NCBI GenBank assembly: GCA_947444195.1
Contig: CANEZL010000032.1
Coordinates: forward strand, 1 to 59,136
Direction of reading: 5' to 3'
Source: Methylobacteriaceae bacterium
GTDB lineage: Bacteria; Pseudomonadota; Alphaproteobacteria; Rhizobiales; Beijerinckiaceae
Length of the DNA stretch: 59,136 bases
In this document: one piece after another, positions 38,418 to 46,337 of the stretch
Numbering within the stretch: the first letter of the stretch is position 1
Layout: each line of letters opens with the position of its first letter
Notes under the pieces: model-generated
What the model saw: only the letters and a program-made list of their open reading frames with translations
Databases searched by the model: none
What the model was told of the DNA's origin: nothing
Translations under genes and position numbers: made by a program

Positions 38418-39167
38418 TCAGGCGTCGCCCGCCATCGCCTCCGCCGGCACGCCGAGGGCGGGCCCGAGCCGCGCGCGGCAGCGGGTGAGGGCGGCGAAGG
38501 CGGCGCTCGAGTCGCGGGCGAGGCGCAGGATCACGCCGATCCGCGTCGGGTCGCGCACCAGGGCACCCAGCACCGCGCCGATATCGGGCTCACCGTCGGG
38601 CTTCAGCGCGTGGGCCACGAAGGCGGGCAGCGCCCGCTCCGCCGGATCGCAGACCACTCGGAGGGCGGCGAAGGGCAGGCCGTGCCGCTCGGCGAAGGCG
38701 GCCGCCACATGGGATTCCATGTCCACCGCCAGGGCGCCCGTGCGCACCCGGAGATCGGCCTTCTCCCTAGGCCCCAGCACCGCGGCATCGACGCCCGCGA
38801 GGTCGCCGCACCTCACGGAGGGCCCGAGCCGAACCTGGAGAGAGGCGGCGATGACCGGATCGGCGGGGTAGCGCCGCCCCTCCGCGACGATGCCGGAGGC
38901 CACCACCACGTCGCCGGGTGCGAGATCCGGATCGAGCCCGCCCGCGATCCCGATGCTCATCACCGCGCGGCAGCCGGGCAGGTCGCGCGCGGCGAGGAGT
39001 GCGGCGAGGCGCACCGGGTTTCCGCCGGCACCGACGGCCTCGACGCCGGGTCCGGCGGCCAGCCGGCGCTCCTTGGCCAGCCCCGTCACCGCAAGGACGG
39101 GGAGGTCCCGCCCGCGCGAGCGGTCCCTGTCGATCGCGTTGTGGGAGGCGGGCTCGGGGCGCGTCAT
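38418..39167 (-). CDS. hpnG: HpnG, hopanoid-associated nucleoside phosphorylase
   Basis: 249 residues, PNP/MTAN-like fold. It removes adenine from adenosylhopane to give phosphoribosyl- or ribosylhopane. Key blocks are AVTGLAKERRLA (start of the fold), VMSIGIAGGLDPDLAPGDVVVA (glycine-rich core), ALAVDMESHVAAAFAERHGL with the conserved MES that contacts ribose, and ALRVVCDPAERALP. It is convergent with the autotransporter gene (39 bases apart). It lies downstream of shc in direction, but the GyrI-like pseudogene on the opposite strand separates them, so it needs its own promoter in 39168-39400. Confidence 0.9.
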   Translation of the reverse strand: MTRPEPASHNAIDRDRSRGRDLPVLAVTGLAKERRLAAGPGVEAVGAGGNPVRLAALLAARDLPGCRAVMSIGIAGGLDPDLAPGDVVVASGIVAEGRRYPADPVIAASLQVRLGPSVRCGDLAGVDAAVLGPREKADLRVRTGALAVDMESHVAAAFAERHGLPFAALRVVCDPAERALPAFVAHALKPDGEPDIGAVLGALVRDPTRIGVILRLARDSSAAFAALTRCRARLGPALGVPAEAMAGDA

Positions 39168-39292
39168 GGAATCCGGCAGCGGGATCGGGAACGGGCCTGA
39201 CGCCCGTCACGCGGTCGTCTTTCATACCGCGGTGATTCGGGCCAGCCCGCGGCGATCCCGGAGCCGCCGAGGTCCGCCGCGCGCCTCGGGCG

Positions 39293-39390
39293 CGATGCGA
39301 GAGAATGGAATCCGGTTTTCCCGGGATCATCGTGCGGCCCCGAGAGGATGGAGCGTGCCGATGTTTCCGGGAGAAGGCAGCACGCTCCGG
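39293..39390. repeat. Dispersed two-stem repeat, second full copy (reverse orientation)
   Basis: On the minus strand this region aligns with 29404-29498 along its length. Stem 1 arms are GAGCGTGC (39351-39358, plus strand) and GCACGCTC (39380-39387). In the other copy they are GAGCATGC and GCATGCTC, so a T:A pair has become C:G on both sides. Stem 2 is GCACGATG against CATCGCGC (one mismatch) with an inner CCCGGGAAAACCGG. It lies in the hpnG upstream region, just before the GyrI-like pseudogene. Confidence 0.75.
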
Positions 39391-39401
39391 AAGCCGGACG
39401 G

Positions 39402-40016
39402 ATGAGGAAGATCGATCTGAAGCGGGCCCATCGCGCCCTGTTCGATCCGCCCCCCGGGCGGTTCGCGGAGGTTGCGGTGCCGATCTTCGGCTTCGTGAAG
39501 GTCGACGGCGCGGGCGATCCGAACACGGCCGCCGCCTATCGCGCGGGGGTGGAGTGGCTGTACGGCGTCAGCTACGCGATGAAGTTCGCCGCCAAAAGCG
39601 GCCTCGGGCGCGACGACGTGGTGCCGCCCCTCGAAGCCCTCTGGTGGTCGGAGGATCCCGCGGCCTTCGTGCGTCGGGAGAAGGATCGCTGGCGCTGGAC
39701 GGTGATGATCATGGCGCCCGACTTCGTCACCCCCGCGATCTTCGCGGACGCCGTCGCCAAATCAGCCGCCACGCGCTCCGATCGGCCGTAGACGCTGCGC
39801 TTCGAGCCCTACGCGGAGGGCAGGGCGCTCCAGACCCTGCATGTCGGCCCCTACGACGCGGTGGGACCGATCCTGCGGCACCTGCACGCGGAGGTCATGC
39901 CGGGGCTCGGCCTGACCTTCAACGGCGCCCATCACGAGATCTACCTCAGCGACCCGCGGCGCACCGAGCCCGCGAAGCTGAGGACGATCCTGCGCCAGCC
40001 CGTCCGGCCCGTATGA
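39402..40016 (+). pseudogene. GyrI-like domain gene interrupted by an in-frame amber codon
   Basis: The frame from ATG 39402 encodes MRKIDLKRAHRALFDPPPGR and VAVPIFGFVKVDGAGDPN, then a block ending KSAATRSDRP. It stops at TAG 39789-39791 (codon 130). The same frame continues without shift as TLRFEPYAEGRALQTLHVGP and EIYLSDPRRTEPAKLRTILR to TGA 40014-40016, giving 204 codons in all. This is the usual length and order of GyrI-like small-molecule-binding proteins, where the second part is the most conserved. The amber codon should remove the C-terminal half. It is either a recent pseudogene or a sequencing error. It lies in reverse orientation between shc and hpnG. Confidence 0.85.
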
Positions 40017-40028
40017 GGCCGGACGGGC
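39998..40028. terminator. Bidirectional hairpin between the GyrI-like pseudogene and shc
   Basis: Perfect 12-bp stem GCCCGTCCGGCC (39998-40009) / GGCCGGACGGGC (40017-40028), seven-base loop. The left arm is inside the last codons of the GyrI-like frame and the loop holds its TGA. shc ends 22 bases beyond on the other strand. No T tract on either side. Confidence 0.65.
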
Positions 40029-40049
40029 CCGAGCCTCACATCCCAGGCC

Positions 40050-42047
40050 TCACATGCCGAACTGGACCTGGCGGGAATTGCCGCGCTTCAGGTTGCGGTA
40101 GCGCGCCATCGCCCAGAGCGGGAAGAACTTCGGGTAGCCGTGGTAGCGCAGGTAGAACACCCGCGGGAACCCGGTCGCCGTGTAGCGCTCCTCGTTCCAG
40201 AACCCGTCCGCGCCCTGCGTGCGGGTGAGGAAGTTGATGCCGCGGGTCACGGCCGGGTCGTCGGACTCGCCCGCGGCCATCAGGGCGAGCAGCGCCCAGG
40301 CGGTCTGCGAGGCCGTGGACGAGCCCGGCTCGAAGGCCGGATCGATCTTGTAGCTCGACGCGTCCTCGCCCCAGCCACCATCCGGGTTCTGGATGCGGAC
40401 GAGCCAGGCCACCGACTTGCGGATCTCGGGGCTCCGCGGATCGACGCCGGCGGCGTTCAGCGCGCAGAGCACCGACCACGTGCCGTAGATGAAGTTCATG
40501 CCCCAGCGGCCGTACCACGAGCCGTCCGCCTCCTGATCGTTCAGGAGGTATTCGACGCCGCGGTCGAGCGCCTTCGAGGTCGCCCGCGTCTCGCCGAGCT
40601 GCGCCAGCATGGAGACCACGCGGGCGGTGACGTCCGCGGTCGGCGGATCGAGCAGGGCGCCGTGATCCGAGAACGGGATGTGGTTGAGGTACATGTGGTT
40701 GTTGTCGGCGTCGAAGGCCGCCCAGCCGCCGTCCTTCGACTGCAGCCCCTCGACCCATTCGCGGGCGCGGGCGATGGCCATCTTGTAGTCCGGCATGCCG
40801 GCGACGAGGCCGTGCTGGCGCATGGCCCGGTCCATCGCCATCACCACCACGGCGGTGTCGTCGAGATCGGGGTAATGGGCGTTGGCGTACTGGAAGGCCC
40901 AGCCGCCGGGGCGCACGTCCGGCTTGGTCGCCGCCCAGTCGCCCTTGATGTCGAGGACCTGCCGGGGCTTCAGCCAGTCGAGGCCGGCCCGCGCCTGCGC
41001 CTCGGCGTCGAGGCCGCCGGCCTCCAGCAGCGCGTGGCTCGCGAGCGCCGTGTCCCAGACCGGGGAGACGCAGGGCTGCACATAGGCCTCGTTCGCCTTC
41101 ACGACGACGAGCTTCTCGATGGCCTCGCAGGCGATGCGAACCTGCGGATGGTCAGCCTGGTAGCCCATCACCTCGTACATCAGCACCGAGTTGACCATGG
41201 CCGGGAAGATCGCGCCGAGGCCGTCCTCGCCGTTCAGGCGCTCGCTCACCCAGGCGCGGGCCTTCTCCATGGCGCGCTTGCGCAGGCCCTTGTGGAAGTG
41301 GTTCTCGGTGCGCTGGAGGACGCGGTCGATGAAGCCGAAGATCGGCGTCCAGGGCCAGTGGGCGTGGGGGCTGCCCGGCCAGTGGCGCACGCTCTCGGGG
41401 GGCGTGATGAACAGTTCCTGGATGCCGATGCCGCGCGCGTTCTTCGCCCGCGGCTTCGTGGCCTGGAGCACGAAGAGCGGCACCATGGTGCAGCGCGCCC
41501 AGTAGCTGACCTTGTCGAGGTGGAACGGGAACCACTTCGGCAGGAACATCACCTCCACCGGCATCACCGGCACCGCGCGCCACGGCACCTCGCCGTAGAG
41601 GGCGAGCAGGATGCGGGTGAAGACGTTGGCGTTGGCGGCACCGCCGCGCGAGAGGATCGCCTCGCGGGCCCGGCGCATGTGCGGCGCCTCGATGTCGTCG
41701 CCGATCATCTTCAGCGCGAAATAGGCCTTCACGCTGGCGCTGATATCGAACGGGCCCTCGTGCACCAGCGCCCAGCCGCCATGGGGCCCTTGCGTGCGGC
41801 GCAGGTAGTTGCCGATCTTCGGCTCGACGCCCTCGGGCGCCGCGGTGCCGCGGAACTGGTGGAAGAGGATGTACTCGGACGGGATGGTGGCGTCGGCCTC
41901 CAGCTCGAAGCAGATATGGCCGTCGGCATCGGCGAGGTTGGTCAGCGCCCGCGTCGCCTGGACGATCCCCCGCTCGACCGCGTCGAGGGAGATCCCCTGC
42001 GTCTTCGGACGCTGCAGCGCCTCGATCTTGCTCACCGCCTCTCTCAT
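40050..42047 (-). CDS. shc: Squalene-hopene cyclase
   Basis: 665 residues. Class II triterpene cyclase, monotopic in the inner membrane, turning squalene into hopene and hopanol. The protonating DxDD motif is D394-L-D396-D397 in HYPDLDDTAVVVMAMDRA, matching D374-D377 of the Alicyclobacillus enzyme. Several QW repeats are present (GPHGGWALVHEGP, SKDGGWAAFDADNN, EADGSWYGRWGMNF, PDGGWGEDASSY). The MNFIYGTWSVL segment is typical of bacterial SHC. ATG 42047 has GGCGAGGACG directly upstream. It follows hpnE by 41 bases, last in the hpnA-C-D-E-shc operon. Confidence 0.98.
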   Translation of the reverse strand: MREAVSKIEALQRPKTQGISLDAVERGIVQATRALTNLADADGHICFELEADATIPSEYILFHQFRGTAAPEGVEPKIGNYLRRTQGPHGGWALVHEGPFDISASVKAYFALKMIGDDIEAPHMRRAREAILSRGGAANANVFTRILLALYGEVPWRAVPVMPVEVMFLPKWFPFHLDKVSYWARCTMVPLFVLQATKPRAKNARGIGIQELFITPPESVRHWPGSPHAHWPWTPIFGFIDRVLQRTENHFHKGLRKRAMEKARAWVSERLNGEDGLGAIFPAMVNSVLMYEVMGYQADHPQVRIACEAIEKLVVVKANEAYVQPCVSPVWDTALASHALLEAGGLDAEAQARAGLDWLKPRQVLDIKGDWAATKPDVRPGGWAFQYANAHYPDLDDTAVVVMAMDRAMRQHGLVAGMPDYKMAIARAREWVEGLQSKDGGWAAFDADNNHMYLNHIPFSDHGALLDPPTADVTARVVSMLAQLGETRATSKALDRGVEYLLNDQEADGSWYGRWGMNFIYGTWSVLCALNAAGVDPRSPEIRKSVAWLVRIQNPDGGWGEDASSYKIDPAFEPGSSTASQTAWALLALMAAGESDDPAVTRGINFLTRTQGADGFWNEERYTATGFPRVFYLRYHGYPKFFPLWAMARYRNLKRGNSRQVQFGM

Positions 42048-42088
42048 CGTCCTCGCCTCTTCGGGTCGCGTGTCGACCGTCCCATGCC

Positions 42089-43375
42089 TCAAGCCGCCGC
42101 ACGCGTGCGTGCTGCACCGCACGCAAGAGCGCGCGCGGCGGTCTTTCCGGAGCGGATGGCTCCCTCGATCGTCGAAGGCAGGCCGGTCGCGGTCCAGTCG
42201 CCTGCCAGGACGAGATTGTCGTAGGCCGTCGCCGGGCCCGGCCGCCGCGCGGCCTCTTCCGGCGTCGCGGCGAAGGTCGCCCGCTTCTCCTTGACGATCT
42301 GCCAGCTTGGCAGTTCCGGAGCAAGGTCGCCGAGTTTCGCGATCTCGCCCCAGATCCGCTGCGCGAGGTCCTCGCGGGAGACGTCGAGCAGCCGGTCGGC
42401 CCCGCTGATCGTCACCGAGTAGCGGTCGGGATAGGCGAAGAGCCACTCGGTCAGGCTGTTCACTACGCCGAGAAAGAGCGGGCTGCCCGGCGCCGGGACG
42501 CGGGCGAAATGCGCGTTGACGATGGAGCGGAAGGCCTGCGGCGCGGGCAGGCCGGGCAGCAGGTCGGTCGCCACCCAGGAGGGCAGGGCGAGCACAACCG
42601 AATCGTCGGGACCGACCGGCGTCGTCTCGTCCGAGAAGGCGAGGCTCTCGATGCGCCCCGCGCCGAGGCCGAGCCCGCGCAGGCGGCGGCCGAAGCGGAT
42701 CTCGCCGCCCCGCGCCGCCAGATAGGTCACGGCCGGATCGACGAAGGCCGCCGAGAGGCCGCCCACGGCGACCAGGGGGCGGCAGGCCCGCCCGCCCGCG
42801 CCCAGGGTCTCGCGCAGGATGGTGGCGGCCAAGCCCACATCGCTCTCGGCCGGATCGGTGTTGAGGGCAGCGAGGAGCACCGGGTGCCAGAGCCGGTCGT
42901 AGAGCGTGCCGGAGCAGGGCATCGCCGCGCCGATCGTGCCGCCCGCGCCGTCCGCCTTGCCGGCGGCGGCCTTCAGGATGCCGAGCGGCGCGAGGTAGTC
43001 GCGGGCGCGGGTGCCGGGCACGCGCCGGCTCGGGCTCAGCACCCACCAGGGCAGCCGGCCGGCATTGGGCCGCAGGGCCCAGCGCTCGCCGGTGGCGAGG
43101 TCGGCGAAATCGAACACCGCCTCGTCGGGCCCGGTGAGGGCGTCGGCGGGGGCGCCGACCACCTTCAGGAAATCGAGGGCGTCCGCGTTGCCCGAGAGGA
43201 GCAGGTGGTTGCCGTTGTCGATGGTGAGCCCGAGGGTCGGGTCGTAGTAGGAGCGGCAGCGCCCGCCGGCCTGCTTGGCGGCCTCGTGCAGGACGACGCG
43301 CCCGCCGCCTTCCGCGATCGCGACGGCCGCGGAGAGGCCGGCCAGGCCGGCGCCGACGACGTGTGTGGTGCCCAT
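42089..43375 (-). CDS. hpnE: Hydroxysqualene reductase HpnE (squalene-associated FAD desaturase family)
   Basis: 428 residues. Flavoprotein that reduces hydroxysqualene to squalene in the HpnCDE pathway. The N-terminal FAD-binding motif is HVVGAGLAGLSAAVAIAEGG, with VVLHEAAKQAGGRCRSYYD after it. The C-terminal block YDNLVLAGDWTATGLPSTIE is the usual amine-oxidase-type FAD closing motif, followed by EGAIRSGKTAARAL. The ATG shares its A with the TGA of hpnD (TGATG), so the two are translationally coupled. Confidence 0.96.
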   Translation of the reverse strand: MGTTHVVGAGLAGLSAAVAIAEGGGRVVLHEAAKQAGGRCRSYYDPTLGLTIDNGNHLLLSGNADALDFLKVVGAPADALTGPDEAVFDFADLATGERWALRPNAGRLPWWVLSPSRRVPGTRARDYLAPLGILKAAAGKADGAGGTIGAAMPCSGTLYDRLWHPVLLAALNTDPAESDVGLAATILRETLGAGGRACRPLVAVGGLSAAFVDPAVTYLAARGGEIRFGRRLRGLGLGAGRIESLAFSDETTPVGPDDSVVLALPSWVATDLLPGLPAPQAFRSIVNAHFARVPAPGSPLFLGVVNSLTEWLFAYPDRYSVTISGADRLLDVSREDLAQRIWGEIAKLGDLAPELPSWQIVKEKRATFAATPEEAARRPGPATAYDNLVLAGDWTATGLPSTIEGAIRSGKTAARALACGAARTRAAA

Positions 43376-44223
43376 CAGACCAGCCCGTGCCGCAGGGCGA
43401 CGCCGAGGAGGGCGAGCTTGCCGGGCTTCACCCGGGCGCGGGGAGTGGCCCAGCCGCGCTTCAGCAGGGCATCCAGATAGAGGCGGTAGGCCGCCGCCAT
43501 CAGGCGCGCCGCCTTGGTCACCCGGCGGGGATGGCGGCGGATGATCGCCCAGGTCTCCCGGTAGTGGCCCTCCGCCTCCGCGGCGAGGCCGGCGCAGACC
43601 TCGCCGATCCGCGGATGCGCGATCGCGGCGGCCGGTGTCGGCGCGGCGAGCCCGATCGCCGCGAGCCGCTCGCGCGGCAGGTAGAGGCGCCCGCGCTCGG
43701 CATCCTCGTCGATGTCGCGCAGGATGTTGGTGAGCTGGAGCGCGCGGCCCTGGTGCCAGGCGAGGCGGATGCCGTCGGCCTCCGGCATGCCGAAGATGCG
43801 CACGGAGAGGCGGCCCACCGCGCTCGCCACCCGGTCGCAGTAGAGATCGAGGGTGGCGGCATCGGGGGCCACGATGTCCTCGAAGGCATCCATCGCCATG
43901 CCGTCGATCACCGCGTGGAAATCCTCGCGCTTCAGGCCGTACTGCGCCACCGGCCCGACGAGGTCGCGAACCCGCGCGGGCGGGCGGCCCTCGTAGAGGG
44001 CGTCGATGTCGGCCCGCCAGCGGTCGAGCTCGGCCGCCCGGATGTCGGCCGGCCCGCCGTCGTCGGCCACGTCGTCCACCGCCCGGCAGAAGGCGTAGAC
44101 CGCGTACATCGCCTCGCGCCGCGCCTTCGGCAGCAGGCGCATGGCGGTGTAGAAGGAGGAGCCCGAGGCCGGCAGGGCAGGAGCCTCGGCGGCGGGCACG
44201 GCGGGATCGGCGAGGGCGGTCAT
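43375..44223 (-). CDS. hpnD: Presqualene diphosphate synthase HpnD
   Basis: 282 residues. Condenses two farnesyl diphosphates to presqualene diphosphate. The first Asp-rich motif is D50-D51-V-A-D54-D55 in CRAVDDVADDGG. The second is LTNILRDIDEDAERGRLYLP near residue 160, which together bind magnesium and the diphosphates. QYGLKREDFHAVIDGM is typical of the family. The ATG at 44223 overlaps the hpnC stop by four bases (ATGA). Open codons upstream of this ATG belong to another frame of hpnC and are not used. Confidence 0.97.
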   Translation of the reverse strand: MTALADPAVPAAEAPALPASGSSFYTAMRLLPKARREAMYAVYAFCRAVDDVADDGGPADIRAAELDRWRADIDALYEGRPPARVRDLVGPVAQYGLKREDFHAVIDGMAMDAFEDIVAPDAATLDLYCDRVASAVGRLSVRIFGMPEADGIRLAWHQGRALQLTNILRDIDEDAERGRLYLPRERLAAIGLAAPTPAAAIAHPRIGEVCAGLAAEAEGHYRETWAIIRRHPRRVTKAARLMAAAYRLYLDALLKRGWATPRARVKPGKLALLGVALRHGLV

Positions 44224-45122
44224 GAGCGGGCGTGCTCCTGGCCGGCCGCGCGCACGGTGCGGCCGCGGAAGGGGCGGCGCGCCAGCGCTCCGGCGACCGC
44301 CGCGAAGGCGTTCAGCGCGAAGGCGGCCTTGCCGTGATGGACCTTCTCCGAGAGCGGATCGCGGGTGAGGAGGCCGCGGGTCAGCAGCACGGCGAGGCGG
44401 TGGATCGCGGCGATCTCCAGCGAGAGCCGGGTGTCGTCGATGAGGTCGGGCAGCGCGCGTCCCTCCTCGAGGAGCGCGAGGGTGCGCGCGGCCAGGTCCC
44501 GGATCACCGCCAGGAGCTGCGGGCTCGCCCTGTCGGCGCCCAGCATCGCCACGTCCGCGCCATGCTTGGCCAGCGTGTCCTGCGGGATGTAGACGCGGTC
44601 GAGGTTGCGGAAGTCCTTGCCGCAATCCTGCAGGTGATTGAGCACCTGCAGCGCGGCGCAGATCGCGTCCGAGGCGGCGTAGACCCGGGCCGGATCCTCG
44701 CCGTGCACGTCGAGCACGTAGCGGCCCACCGGCATCGCCGAGTAGCGGCAATAGTGGATCAGATCGTCCCAGTCGGCGTAGCGGTTCTTGCGCGCGTCCA
44801 TCCGGAACGCGTCGAGGAGTTCGAGCGCGTGCAGCGGCGGCAGGCCGCGGGCGGCGAGTTCCGCCTTGAGGGGGGCCGCCTCGGGATCGGACGGCCCGGC
44901 GCCGGTGAGCGCGTCGGCCAGCCCGTCGAGCATCGCGACCTTGCGCTCGGGGGAGAGGCCCTTGTGGTCGGCGATGTCGTCGCCCGCCCGGACGTAGTAG
45001 TAGAAGGCCAGGATCGCCGGGCGGTTCTTCGGATGGATCAGGTGCGAGGCGACGGGGAAGTTCTCGTCCTTGTGCCCCTTGCCGGAGCGCGCCGCCGTCG
45101 CCGTGTCGAGGCCGGTGCTCAT
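44220..45122 (-). CDS. hpnC: Hydroxysqualene synthase HpnC
   Basis: 300 residues. Converts presqualene diphosphate to hydroxysqualene. It is related to HpnD, with the first Asp motif D48-D49-I-A-D52 in VRAGDDIADHKG. The altered second motif NHLQDCGKDFRNLDRVYIP distinguishes HpnC from HpnD. Tyr/Arg-rich ADWDDLIHYCRYSAMPVGRY precedes it. The ATG at 45122 overlaps the hpnA stop (ATGA). A longer open frame upstream of this ATG lies inside hpnA and is rejected. Confidence 0.97.
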   Translation of the reverse strand: MSTGLDTATAARSGKGHKDENFPVASHLIHPKNRPAILAFYYYVRAGDDIADHKGLSPERKVAMLDGLADALTGAGPSDPEAAPLKAELAARGLPPLHALELLDAFRMDARKNRYADWDDLIHYCRYSAMPVGRYVLDVHGEDPARVYAASDAICAALQVLNHLQDCGKDFRNLDRVYIPQDTLAKHGADVAMLGADRASPQLLAVIRDLAARTLALLEEGRALPDLIDDTRLSLEIAAIHRLAVLLTRGLLTRDPLSEKVHHGKAAFALNAFAAVAGALARRPFRGRTVRAAGQEHARS

Positions 45123-46132
45123 CGCAGGTACCCCGCCTCGCGGAACCACGCGATCGCGTCGGACAATCCCTCCCGGTAGGGCCGGGCGGTGTAGCCGAGC
45201 TCCGCCCGCGCCTTCGCGTCCGAGAAGAACATGCGGTAGCGCGACATGCGGATACCGTCGATCGTGGCGAAGGGCTGCTTGCCGGTCACCCGCGCCGCGA
45301 GTTCGGCGAAGAAGGCGATCGGGTAGACCACCCCGCGGGGCAGGTTCACCGTGGGCGGCTTGCGGCCGACCATGCCGGCGATGTCGGCGAGCATGGCCGA
45401 GAGCAGGACGTTCTCGCCGCCGAGGATGTAGCGCTCGCCGATGCGGCCCCGGCGCAGGGCCAGCAGGTGGCCGGCCGCCACGTCGTCGACATGGGCGAGG
45501 TTGAGGCCCGTATCGACGAAGGCCGGCATCTTGCCGAGCGCGGCTTCCTGGATGATCCGCCCGGTGGGCGTCGGCTTCACGTCGCGCGGGCCGATCGGGG
45601 TCGAGGGGTTCACGATCACCGCGGGCAGGCCGCTCTGCGCGACCATCTCCTCGACCACGCGCTCGGCCACGACCTTGCTGCGCTTGTAGGCGCCGATCGC
45701 CGTCTCCGGCGTCAGGGGCATGGTCTCGTCGGAGGGGGTGATGCCGTCGGCGGGCGGGCGAATCGTGGCGACGCTCGACGTGTAGACGACCCGCTCGACG
45801 CCGGCGTCGAGGGCGGCCTGCATCATGATGCGGGTGCCCTCGCGGTTCGTGCGGACGATCTCCTCCATGTCGGGCGCCCACAGGCGGTAATCGGCCGCCG
45901 CGTGGACGAGGTAGCGCTGCCCCCGCATCGCCGCGGCCACGGCGGCGGCATCGCGCATGTCGCCCTCGGCGAATTCCACGTCGGTCCAGGTGAGGTTGCG
46001 GCGCGGGCTGGAGGCACGCACGAGGACGCGGACGGGAAAGCCCGCCCTGCGGAACACGTCCACGAGGGCGGAACCCAGGAAGCCGCTCGCGCCGGTGATC
46101 AGCACGGGGCCGGTCTCAGTCGCCTCTGCCAT
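45119..46132 (-). CDS. hpnA: Hopanoid-associated sugar epimerase HpnA
   Basis: 337 residues, extended SDR/NAD-dependent epimerase fold. The cofactor motif is LITGASGFLGSALVDVFRRA at residues about 11-30. The catalytic Ser is in VYTSSVATI, and the Tyr-Lys pair is in AIGAYKRSKVVAE. VNPSTPIGPRDVKPTPTG follows. HpnA is named from its place in hopanoid clusters; its substrate is taken to be a sugar or sugar-hopanoid but is not established. ATG 46132 is chosen; a GTG at 46135 directly precedes it. It is first in the tightly packed hpnA-C-D-E part of the operon. Confidence 0.93.
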   Translation of the reverse strand: MAEATETGPVLITGASGFLGSALVDVFRRAGFPVRVLVRASSPRRNLTWTDVEFAEGDMRDAAAVAAAMRGQRYLVHAAADYRLWAPDMEEIVRTNREGTRIMMQAALDAGVERVVYTSSVATIRPPADGITPSDETMPLTPETAIGAYKRSKVVAERVVEEMVAQSGLPAVIVNPSTPIGPRDVKPTPTGRIIQEAALGKMPAFVDTGLNLAHVDDVAAGHLLALRRGRIGERYILGGENVLLSAMLADIAGMVGRKPPTVNLPRGVVYPIAFFAELAARVTGKQPFATIDGIRMSRYRMFFSDAKARAELGYTARPYREGLSDAIAWFREAGYLR

Positions 46133-46337
46133 CACGCTCGAATCATCAGGAAGGGAAACGCTTCGGGGCAGGCCCGTCCGCGGCCGGACGCCCTGACCCG
46201 AGGCTCCGAATCACCCGGATACCGCATCGCAACATGAACCGCTTGTGTCACCCTTCGCGGGCGGGAACAAGCGGAGCCGGCGCACGGCCGGCCGCAATCC
46301 CCGGAAGGATCGCGCGCCGGCCCGGCGGGGAGGGCCT

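Noticed and set aside
42048..43046. N-terminal extension of shc into hpnE
   Set aside because: hpnE occupies this segment in another frame; SHC proteins begin close to the ATG at 42047.
44224..44751. N-terminal extension of hpnD into hpnC
   Set aside because: hpnC is clearly coded in another frame there; hpnD begins at the ATG overlapping the hpnC stop.
45123..45881. N-terminal extension of hpnC into hpnA
   Set aside because: Frame-shifted reading of hpnA; the ATG at 45122 gives the normal HpnC start.
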